From contig NC_091298.1 of the NCBI RefSeq assembly GCF_038502225.1, positions 37,879,233 to 37,943,232 of the forward strand: DNA of 64,000 nt. Reading direction: 5' to 3'. The notes beneath the pieces are model-generated. The model did no database searches. It saw only the letters and a program-made list of their open reading frames with translations, and was not told the DNA's origin. The DNA is from Cherax quadricarinatus. Taxonomy: Eukaryota > Arthropoda > Malacostraca > Decapoda > Parastacidae. How positions within the stretch are numbered: the stretch's first letter is position 1; every line of letters begins with the position of its first letter. The position numbers and the translations under genes are program-made. Positions 35,030 to 46,417 of this stretch are shown here, one piece after another.

Positions 35030-35401
35030 ATTCTACTAATACCCTTTAACCTTTCCTTACGTTATCTTGTATGCTTGTCACTGTATGGAACTTTAACAGT
35101 TACAAGTGTTATATAACCTCCAAAACTGATGTGGTGTGAAGTTTTTGGTACGTAGACACTGGACGGGCGTCACCAATCCATCAACCCACCTGGCATAATA
35201 AACAATCCTGTGATTTTGTATAGCATTGTTGTTTAAGATTGTGTACAATGCACTTTACTAAATAATTATCGAGCTTGTATAACCCATAATTTGATTTGTA
35301 TACTGTATTCCATTCATGTTTCAAGAGGGAAGATTCAATTATGTTTCTTTCCATGGCAGAACTGTTTGGTACTATAATCTGGGTCTGACTTGGGAGTCGT
35401 A

Positions 35402-35704
35402 TTAGTGAGATAATTCAGTGCCAGGCTCCATCATGATGACGTAATGATCTTTCACAACTATCTTTGGCCTCCATGTCTTGGTCTTCTCATTCTTTGTCAT
35501 TAGACGAATGGACTTATTCTTACCATCAAAATACAGTGATGTGATATTTTCCAAGTTTGCTGCTCATGTTCTTGCCTCTCCATTCGGTATTTGTGTCTGA
35601 CATCTCGTAACTTCTGTGCTCCAATAACTTGACTTTTGTCATCCTTGGTGATAATGCCATAGTCCATTAAGGTGGTGGTAGCAATGGCAGCTCCAGCATA
35701 CTCA
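35402..35704 (-). pseudogene. Exon-like coding fragment of unknown function, frameshifted
   Basis: On the minus strand a TTAACTAACTTTCTCAG acceptor-like sequence (35705-35721) precedes a frame reading EYAGAAIATTTLMDYGIITK, then DDKSQVIGAQKLRDVRHKYR and MERQEHEQQTW. After a one-step frameshift near 35548 it reads NITSLYFDGKNKSIRLM, then KTKTWRPKIVVKDHYVIMME and PGTELSH before a stop. The pattern recalls an uncharacterised arthropod protein family with AAAIA, LxDxGI, KxRRER and LYFDGR segments; that match is from memory. It could be a decayed host exon, a retrocopy or a transposon-borne gene. Confidence 0.42.
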
Positions 35705-35926
35705 CTGAGAAAGTTAGTTAATGTTTATAAATACCGCAGAGTACATAGATACAGCACATAAAACACTACGCTGCTCTACTCAGTATTGCAGACATATTCA
35801 AAAATTTCAATCACAAATGCTTTAGGCTAAACCTTAACCAATCAACATCATATCTGGCACTGAATCTAAGATGTATATAAGGAACAATGCCTGAAGAGTG
35901 CAGCTTTGACCAGAATTTCAAAGATT

Positions 35927-38575
<2,649 letters not shown>

Positions 38576-38579
38576 AGTT

Positions 38580-38682
38580 CAAGTGCAGGTAGATAATAAG
38601 CTGGTAGGCGACTTGGACTTGCCTCGCATGGGCCAGTAGGCCTCCTGCAGTGCTCCTTCTTCCTTTTATTAATATGTTCTTA
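38580..38682 (+). mobile_element. CR1-C 3' end, about 100 bases
   Basis: TTGCCTCGCATGGGCCAGTA, GGCCTCCTGCAGTGCTCC and a terminal ATATGTTCTTATG match the 3' end of the CR1-C copy at 49430-49499. It is a strongly 5'-truncated insertion. Confidence 0.8.
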
Positions 38683-40560
38683 TGTATATGACTTCACTTC
38701 TCAACTTCCTGGTTGCCGGATCCCTTCCCTCCAAGCCTTGTGGTTCTATTGTAAATACTCTTAAAGCTGTGTCTCTGGCTTACCTCAACAAAGATATGGT
38801 GGAGGCAAGACAGAGACACAAGTCATTCCATTTCCTGACCACCCTGAGGCTGAAGAAGTACTTCCTGTCATCACTCTAACGAATCAGTGGCTTTACTTTC
38901 TAACTATACTTCCCGTGTACCTGCTTTTCTCCACCTTATCCTATCTACCTTATCTATCTTACCTTAATTCTCTCGAGAATTTTGCATGCTATTTTCGTCT
39001 CTTCTCTTATTCAGCTTTCCTCTAATGTCATCAGGTTCAGTTGTTTTCCCTTCTCTTCATCGCTCATAGCCACTTAGCTCTGAGACCAGTATCATTGCAT
39101 ACTTCTGCACTTTCTCCAGTTAACATGCTTTATCAGGTGCGGGTTCTATGTTGGTGCTGCACCTCATGTTTCTTTCCCTAGTCTCTTGTCAGGTCCAGTT
39201 ACAAATGCCTCTACACAGTCCAGGAATATGCAAGCTACCCAAACCTCTCACTCCTGTCTCACTTCTGTCTCTTTGTCCTAGATCCCCAACAGGATAGCAA
39301 GAACTATCTCTTAACCAGTGTTAATTACTGCTTTTGAAAACTACTTCTTTTCCATTGCTCTCCTTCTAATAACATATCTTCTCCATTACCTTCCATGTCA
39401 CGCACGTCAGTGATACTGGTCTTTAGTTGAACGATTACTGTCTATTTTCTTAAATAATGAAATTTCGTGCGCTGTTTTCCAGATGTCTGGTAATCGTCCT
39501 GTGTCCATTGACTAGTTGTACATCCTTGCTAATGATTCACATGGCTTCTCCCGCTCTCATAAAATCCATGGTAACACCTTCTCATGTCCGAGTGCCATTA
39601 TTGTATCCAGTTCACTTAAAAGTTGTTTCTCTATGACCCTGTTGTGTAAATACTGTTTTCCAGTACTTGACGGTGCACCCGATGCTCTAGTTCCTCTGGT
39701 ACTGCCAGTTTCCATTGAGAACACGGACTTCTTTGTAGTTACATGTGAGCTATTCTTCGTCCTTCTTGATTCAAATTACCTGATTTTTTCAGTCTTTTCT
39801 CTGATGCGGCTGTGAGGTAGTTATGACTCCATCTTGGCTTTTGCTGTTGCTTAGCCATTATCCACAACATTGCATATTCGCTTCTGGCTCTTCTGCTCAC
39901 TTCTCTATTTTCAGCTGTTCTTCGTTTTCTAGAGTTGTTCTCAAGCTCTTGTTCTCTTCATTTCTTTGTCTCTTTATCTTTGGTTGAGCCAAGGACTCTG
40001 CTTTTGAGATTTTCCTCCCTTCTGGTTATGAATTTCCCCTCTGTCTCTCGGTGTCTCCAGGTTAGTGCTCTGTCTCATTCAGTGACTTTCATTCCAGCTC
40101 GCTGTCACACCACTGTATTTAGGGATTCTCTCATCTCTTCCAAGTTCCCCCTTCTGCAGTCTGGTGTCTCACACCCTTCACCTGCCTCTCGACCCTCAAT
40201 TTTTAGCTGCTCAAGAGAGGGCTCTCATATTATATTTTACCTATGTTAGATGTATTTATAGTAATTACAGGATCCATTCATGGAAATAAATGGTATAAAA
40301 TACCGACACAATGGAAATATAAACACAAATGCAGTATAATGTGATCCTTTATTGACAACGTTTCACCCACACAGTGGGCTTTTTCAAGTCACACACGGAT
40401 CTACCTGGGGTTGGAAGGTACGAGAGTATTTATAGTCATGTTGAGGTCAGGTGGAGAATGCTGCAGCTGATGATCTACCGGGTGGGGTGATAGAGTCTTG
40501 GGTAGCTTGGCAGGGGTATTGGACAAGTTGTGAGTAGACCTTCTGCAGTGTTCTATGTTC

Positions 40561-41650
40561 TTATGTGGGATAGCGATGAAGAAGTTTCTTGGCGAGTGGT
40601 TCAGCTATGTTATAGAAGCCATTGTTCTGGTTGAAATTGTTGGTTATAGAGATAAACGATGATTCCAGGATTCTTCTGTATTGAGTGTTGTCTTCTGTGG
40701 CTATAAGTCTTGAGTTTCTGTAGTTAATTAAATGGTTGTGTGAATTGCGATGTTGTACACAGGCATTCCTTGTATCGTCAGTCCTGCTTGCATATTGGTG
40801 TTCTGAAATACGTGTTTGGAGGTCTCTTGATGTTTCGCCCACATATAATTTGTTGCAGTCATTACAAGGGATTATGTATACCCCTGCAGAGGATGGAGGC
40901 TTGTCCTGTCTACTACTGGTGATGTCCTTGATGGTCGTGGTTGTGGAGGTAGATACTTGGAATGATGTTTTGGCAAAGATGTTGGAAACATGTTTGGCAA
41001 TGGAGTTGGTGGGAAGGACTATGTATCTCTTCTCGGCAGTGTCTTCTCTGGGTGTGTTGAAGATGTTTAATGCTCGCCGTCTGCAGTCTCTGATGAAGTG
41101 ACGAGGATAGTGGAGTTTGGAAAATACTTGTTCAATTATAGTGCATTCTTCCTCAAGGAACTCGTTGCTGCAGATTCTGAGTGCACGCAGGAAGAAGCCT
41201 ATAATTACACCACGTTTGGTTTTGGTGTCGTGGTGAGAGTAGAAGTGGAGAAGATCGTTTTGGTTGGTGGGTTTTCGATAGACTTTAAAACGAAGTTCGT
41301 GGTCAGCTTTGCAGAGTAGAACATCAAGGAAAGGAAGAGTGTTGTCGACTTCTTCTTCAAGTGTGAACTGGATTGAAGGCTCGACCTGGTTGAGCTTGTC
41401 TTGGAGAGCTTGAACGTTGAAGCGTTTAGGAGTTATGAGGAGAATGTCGTCAACATAACGGAGCCAGGTGACAGACGAAGGAATAATGGTGGAGAAACGT
41501 TCGGCTTCTAGATGTTCCATGTATAGGTTCGCCAGGACTGCACTGAGTGGCGAACCCATGGGTAGTCCAAAAGTCTGCTGAAAGAGGTGATTTTCGAAAG
41601 AGAAACACGTAAAGCCAACACATAGTTCAACAAGGTCGATGAAATCGCTG
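40561..41650 (-). CDS. PLE-H minus copy: RT palm plus GIY-YIG endonuclease
   Basis: The open frame runs 382 codons from 41709, but the first 19 or so residues are antisense of the other arm. Real PLE sequence starts at SDFIDLVELCVGFTCF. It shows GLPMGSPLSAVLANLYM (48-64), the catalytic RYVDDILLI (84-92), LPFLDVLL (125-132) and RKPTNQNDLLHFYSHH (145-160). The C-terminal GIY-YIG nuclease reads GVYIIPC (276-282) and LYVGETSRDLQTRISEHQ (288-305). RT fingers and the N-terminus are missing by 5' truncation. The frame stops at a TAA inside a CR1-tail-like module. Confidence 0.85.
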
Positions 41651-42549
41651 GCTATGTTGACGACATTCTCCTCATAACTCCTAAACGCTTCAACGTTCAA
41701 GCTCTCCAAGACAAGCTCAACCAGGTCGAGCCTTCAATCCAGTTCACACTTGAAGAAGAAGTCGACAACACTCTTCCTTTCCTTGATGTTCTACTCTGCA
41801 AAGCTGACCACGAACTTCGTTTTAAAGTCTATCGAAAACCCACCAACCAAAACGATCTTCTCCACTTCTACTCTCACCACGACACCAAAACCAAACGTGG
41901 TGTAATTATAGGCTTCTTCCTGCGTGCACTCAGAATCTGCAGCAACGAGTTCCTTGAGGAAGAATGCACTATAATTGAACAAGTATTTTCCAAACTCCAC
42001 TATCCTCGTCACTTCATCAGAGACTGCAGACGGCGAGCATTAAACATCTTCAACACACCCAGAGAAGACACTGCCGAGAAGAGATACATAGTCCTTCCCA
42101 CCAACTCCATTGCCAAACATGTTTCCAACATCTTTGCCAAAACATCATTCCAAGTATCTACCTCCACAACCACGACCATCAAGGACATCACCAGTAGTAG
42201 ACAGGACAAGCCTCCATCCTCTGCAGGGGTATACATAATCCCTTGTAATGACTGCAACAAATTATATGTGGGCGAAACATCAAGAGACCTCCAAACACGT
42301 ATTTCAGAACACCAATATGCAAGCAGGACTGACGATACAACGAATGCCTGTGTACAACATCGCAATTCACACAACCATTTAATTAACTACAGAAACTCAA
42401 GACTTATAGCCACAGAAGACAACACTCAATACAGAAGAATCCTGGAATCATCGTTTATCTCTATAACCAACAATTTCAACCAGAACAATGGCTTCTATAA
42501 CATAGCTGAACCACTCGCCAAGAAACTTCTTCATCGCTATCCCACATAA
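41651..42549 (+). CDS. PLE-H plus copy: YVDD palm to GIY-YIG, truncated
   Basis: The frame is open without stops from the palindrome centre, reading YVDDILLITPKRFNVQ, through the connector and GIY-YIG domain (GVYIIPCNDCNKLYVGETS) to RYPT and TAA at 42549. It differs from the minus copy by very few residues, for example TTNACVQ against TRNACVQ. There is no genuine start codon, so it is an open remnant rather than a gene. Confidence 0.82.
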
Positions 42550-42721
42550 GAACATAGAACACTGCAGAAGGTCTACTCACAACTTGTCCAATACCCCTGC
42601 CAAGCTACCCAAGACTCTATCACCCCACCCGGTAGATCATCAGCTGCAGCATTCTCCACCTGACCTCAACATGACTATAAATACTCTCGTACCTTCCAAC
42701 CCCAGGTAGATCCGTGTGTGA

Positions 42722-42752
42722 CTTGAAAAAGCCCACTGTGTGGGTGAAACGT
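42722..42752 (+). ncRNA. Hammerhead-like core in PLE-H
   Basis: CTTGAAA, AA, a GCCCAC/GTGGGT helix with TGT loop, GAAACG. The first box departs from the CTGANGA consensus (CTTGAAA), which would weaken self-cleavage. Confidence 0.35.
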
Positions 42753-43266
42753 TGTCAATAAAGGATCACATTATACTGCATTTGTGTTTATATTTCCAGG
42801 ATCCATTCATGCTGGGTTCTCCTCCTTTCTTAGCGTAAGTAGCATGTAGTGCTCATACGGCTAAGTAAAGTCATTAATACTAGGTGACTTTAACCACATA
42901 AAACTGATTAGGGTAACTACTACCCCCATATGAATCGTAGTTCTCCTCATCAATTTTTTTGGTGGTTGAAATAACCCATGATTAATAATTTCACTTTCCA
43001 CTTATGATCGTTCCTCGCTTCTGCCAAGGTGTCAGTCATTCAATGTCGTTCTTTTCATATTCCCGTCTTTGTCCCCTTTTGCTTGGTAATAAGATTTAAA
43101 TCACTGCTACCATCGCTCTGGGTCCTCCAGCTTTCATTTTACTTCACTATTTAATCAGTTGGTTCATTTTCATTTGTCCTCACCTCATCAAAATTTCACC
43201 GACTTGGACAAAAATACACGCCATCCTCTGCTGGTCGTCCGTGGAATAACTAGCAAAATTTTGACT

Positions 43267-43836
43267 GATAAATTAGACACATGTGCAACTCTTTGGTATC
43301 TTTATTGAGGAAACGTTTCGCCACACAGTGGCTTCATCAGTCCATACAAAGGAGAAATGTGAAGAACAGGAGGAGAATGAGGTAATCAGTCCCTCAACCT
43401 TGAGTCGATGTGGCCAGTCCATCAATCTTGAATAGAATACAGCATATTTGAAAAGAAGTAGCTTCTATACCGTAGGCAGGAGAGGTGCAGCAGTAGTAGG
43501 TGGTGTCACATTTGTCCAGTGTGGAAATAGGTCATGCCCAAGGGTTAGGCAAGCGAAGAATTCCCAAGTATTAAGATCCCAAGAAGTTGCAGTGTCTGAC
43601 AGGATTGTAGATGAATGGTTCAGAGAATCGTCACGTTGATAAATTAGACACATGTGCAACTCTTGGGTATCTTTGTTGAGGGACTGATTACCTCATTCTC
43701 CTCCTGTTCTTCACGTTTCTCCTTTGTATGGACTGATGAAGTCCCTGTGTGGCGAAACGTTTCCTCAATAAAGATATCCAAGAGTTGCACATGTGTCTAA
43801 TTTATCAACGTGTCGGTTCTCTGAACCATTCATCTA
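43267..43836. mobile_element. Palindromic pLTR element FB-b
   Basis: A 570-base insert in decayed CR1-A, bounded by 13-bp CAAAATTTTGACT repeats (43254-43266 and 43837-43849). The left part is a minus pLTR with a GTAGATGAATGGTTCAGAG block plus a partial second copy near 43625-43677. The right arm is a plus pLTR. The core at 43733-43755 reads CTGATGAAGTCCC, TGT, GTGGCGAAAC, with the 5' strand of the hairpin mutated. The right end is TGTCGG, GTTCTCTGAAC, CATTCATCTA. Confidence 0.82.
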
Positions 43837-44050
43837 CAAAATTTTGACTCACATAATTCACTCTCTCCCCGCCAAGGTGTTAGCAGCATAATTTCTTTAA
43901 CCATTAAATAACTGATCTTCCATAAGGATGTAGCACAGAATATAGTATCCAACATTTGTAGCTCATTCCCAGGAATAGTCATAGTGCCTTTGGTTTGCCA
44001 TGCTTATTTCATCTCCCACATTATATACTAGCCTCACGAGAGATATTAAT

Positions 44051-44640
44051 TATATCATGAATCAAGAGAAACGAATGGAATAATTAATAACATTTTATCT
44101 CGCTCAGTGTCAAGAATTGGAACACTCACTCTTCCTTCCCAGCCTGAGCGAGGTACCACTGGAATGGTACCTATAGACACTGTATCTGTGATCCCCCAAT
44201 GAGGAACACTCATGATGTCTTGTGCCGCTAATTCCTTACATAGCAGCCTCATCACGAATGAAATAACAATATTCCTTCTCAGATGATGTGAAGGAATCGA
44301 GGAACGAGCATCATGGCGTCTTTTAATCAATACATCAGTGGTCTAGGATCTCGATCAAATTACAGTGATACAATTACAGGATCGTGTTTTGATTTGCCTA
44401 GTTTTAGTCTCTCGATAACTCTCGACAAAATATCAACAGTTCATTACAGGTATTCCAGATTCATTGATGACAGAGGGACAAGAGCTGAGATGAGGGCCCT
44501 TTAATAATTAGAACTCAGTCACAGTTACTGTTTATACTCTTTAATACCCCACCAATATTATCTTTATTAATAAACACAATTTGAAAATTAATCTGTAAGA
44601 AGACGTCTTTAAATCATAGCTTGAGCAAATATCATATGCC
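44051..44640. other. No recognisable feature
   Basis: AT-moderate DNA with small shadow ORFs only. It borders a palindromic element. Confidence 0.5.
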
Positions 44641-45114
44641 CTAAATAACAAAAAGGCACAATACCATGACTGGAACAATGCTCAAATAACCCGTACATAG
44701 GAGAGAGAAGCTTGTGACGACGTTTCGGCCCGACTCGGATCATTTACAAAATCAAACTAACAGAAAAGAGAGGAGGCAGTATATATAGGCCAGCAGACAG
44801 GGACGTGACAAGAGAGGTAGTAAGAAAGGAAGTAGAGAGGTAGTAGTAGTAGTAGTGGAGTTAGTCAAAAGCCAAGAAAGAACACTGCAGGAGAGCTAAG
44901 GACCCACAAGGGGTAGGAATAAGAATGAATAGGGGTGGGGGGAGAATAAAAATGATGAAGAACAAAATACCCGAGGCAGAAGAAAGAAACCTCTGTCAGA
45001 TGGCCTATATATACTGCCTCCTCTCTTTTCTGCTAAGTGTGCCTTTGTAAACGGGCCAAGTCGGACCGAAACGTCGTCGTAAGCTCCTCTCTCCTATGTG
45101 CGGTTTATTTGTGC
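44641..45114. mobile_element. Palindromic pLTR element FB-k (divergent family)
   Basis: A 474-base insert between ATCATATGCC repeats (44631-44640 and 45115-45124). The left arm (44695-44800) and right arm (44995-45110) are imperfect inverses. The right arm has GGGCCAAGTCGGACC then GAAACGTCGTC near 45052-45080, and TATATATACTGCCTCC near 45006. The internal part has a (TAG)n run near 44850. The GAAACG box is kept, but the upstream YTGAnnA box is not evident, so it is a distant relative. Confidence 0.7.
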
Positions 45115-45304
45115 ATCATATGCCTTACTCTTAATTATATTAATTTTGTATGGTTTCGGAGAGAAACTAAAATTATTTAAGCCGATGTTAATAAATATTA
45201 GTTTCCTATATGACAAGTTGTATATTTACCATCATTATTAGCGATTAGTGAATCTAAACGAGCCAATTTAAGATTTTCTTCAAAGTCACAAAATAATTAA
45301 ATCA

Positions 45305-45391
45305 TTCCATGGGCGGGGTTTGAACTCGTGGCGGGTTCAATCCCAGCCCGTGGTATATGGTTTGCTTGCAATCGTTTCATCACGATTTGGT
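45305..45391 (+). mobile_element. SINE-2 copy, partly inverted
   Basis: The B box GGGTTCAATCC (45336-45346) is followed by CCCGTGGTATATGGTTTGCT and an AATCGTTTCATCACGATT hairpin tail. The 20-odd bases before it (CATGGGCGGGGTTTGAACTC) are the same B-box region in inverse orientation. Confidence 0.65.
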
Positions 45392-45506
45392 GTGTGACTT
45401 GAAAAAGCCCATTGTGTGGGTGAAACGTTGTCAATAAAGGATCACATTATACTGCATTTGTGTTTGTATTTCCATTGTGTCGGTATTTTATACCATTTAT
45501 TTCCGT
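45392..45506 (+). mobile_element. Solo pLTR of the PLE-H family
   Basis: GACTTGAAAAAGCCCATTGT, GTGGGTGAAACG and TCAATAAAGGATCACATT match the right arm of PLE-H at 42719-42796. It also keeps the end missing there: GTGTCGGTATTTTATACCAT. It sits between SINE-2 and the 5' end of CR1-C copy 3. Confidence 0.8.
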
Positions 45507-45571
45507 TGGAAATCTTCCTGTACTTAACTCTGTGAAGAAGTGTCTTGTTTGCTCCCGTGGACTGAACCAAG

Positions 45572-46403
45572 ATGCCCTCCATCGAGCAACTTTACCAGCA
45601 ACTTAAGGAAGAATTGAAGGCAGCGAAGATGGAGATACGGCGATTGACCGAGGAAAACAAGAGGATTCGTAGTAGTCCTCCTGTTTCGAGTCCTCAGGTC
45701 AAGAAGGGATCGTGGTCAGTGGCTGGACAGCAGGGGACGACGAAGTTGACGATCAAGAAGACGAATGGAAAGCCAGAAACGATGAAGAAGAAAGAGACTG
45801 CTGTGGAAACTCCCGTGGAAACCTCCAACGCATTCTCGGTGCTACCCGACGAATGTGAGTCTACTACTGGGATCGTCACGACGAACGACAAGGAAGGTAA
45901 GAATATTGTTGTTGTTGGGGATAGCCAGGTTAGATACATGGATAGGGCATTCTGCTTGAAGGAGTAGGAGACAAAGGGTATGCTTTCCTGGGGCTGGGAT
46001 GGAGGACATTGTTAGCCGGCTTGACAACATCATGAACGGTAATGGGATCAATCCTATTATTTGCCTCAGTGCTGGAGGCAATGATGTAGGCAAGCGTAGA
46101 AGTGAGGATTTAGTTAGAAAGTTCAGGACAGCTATAGACATGATTAGGAAGAAGGGGGGGCGCCCTGTTATATGTGGCATTTTGCCAAGAAGAGGTGTTG
46201 GTAATGAATGGTTGTCCAGAGCAATTGGTATTAATTGTTGGCTGGATAAACACTGTAAGGATAATGCAGTACCATTCATTGACAACTGGGACAACTTCTA
46301 TGGCCGAAATGACATGTATGCCAGGGATGGGGTTCACTTATCCAGGGCAGGTGTGGGTTTTCTTGCTAACTCAGTTGAGGGGGTTGTTAGGACTTTAAAC
46401 TAG
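45572..46403 (+). pseudogene. CR1-C ORF1: coiled coil plus SGNH esterase, one frameshift
   Basis: The N-terminus (MPSIEQLYQQLKEELKAAKM) has leucine-zipper spacing suited to oligomerisation. A low-complexity linker follows, and then SGNH-hydrolase motifs: VVVGDSQVRYMD (block I), CLSAGGNDVG (GxND) and YARDGVHLS (DxxH). SGNH domains are known in ORF1 of CR1-clade LINEs. After CLKE near 45960 a 5-base deletion relative to the intact copy at 60211-61176 brings in a TAG. The rest (MEDIVSRLDN to VVRTLN) is in a new frame. Confidence 0.85.
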
Positions 46404-46417
46404 GATTAGTTAGAGGT

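Larger units (their letters stand above)
40283..42796. mobile_element. PLE-H, 2.5-kb head-to-head palindrome
   Basis: Flanked by CAGGATCCATTCATG direct repeats (40268-40282 and 42797-42811). Two 5'-truncated PLE copies point outward. The minus copy occupies 40283-41650 and the plus copy 41651-42796. The arms are near identical over about 1.1 kb; a loop of about 190 bases (41462-41650) belongs only to the minus copy. Each arm ends with a pLTR: CTTGAAAAAGCCCAC, TGT, GTGGGTGAAACG, then TCAATAAAGGATCAC. The left end keeps a GGTATAAAATACCGACA hairpin block, missing from the right end. The near-identity of the arms implies a recent event. Confidence 0.87.
38930..44050 (-). pseudogene. Decayed CR1-A copy, host of PLE insertions
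   Basis: Minus-strand fragments cover the C-terminus near 39000-39160 (LEKVQKYA, LVSELSGYE) and RT near 39400-39540 (DIWKTAHEISLFKK, MDTGRLPD). The upstream linker is near 39560-39800. Beyond the insertions, endonuclease-like sequence continues near 42850-43200 and again to about 44050. It is interrupted by PLE-H (40283-42796) and FB-b (43267-43836). The coding sequence is heavily mutated. Boundaries are approximate. Confidence 0.55.

Noticed and set aside
35400..35700. Intact host gene at the exon candidate
   Set aside because: The two coding halves are in different frames and no flanking exons were recognised, so only a fragment is reported.
40736..41319. Plus-strand ORFs mirrored at 41791-42374 minus
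   Set aside because: Antisense shadows of the two PLE-H arms; their duplication reflects the palindrome.
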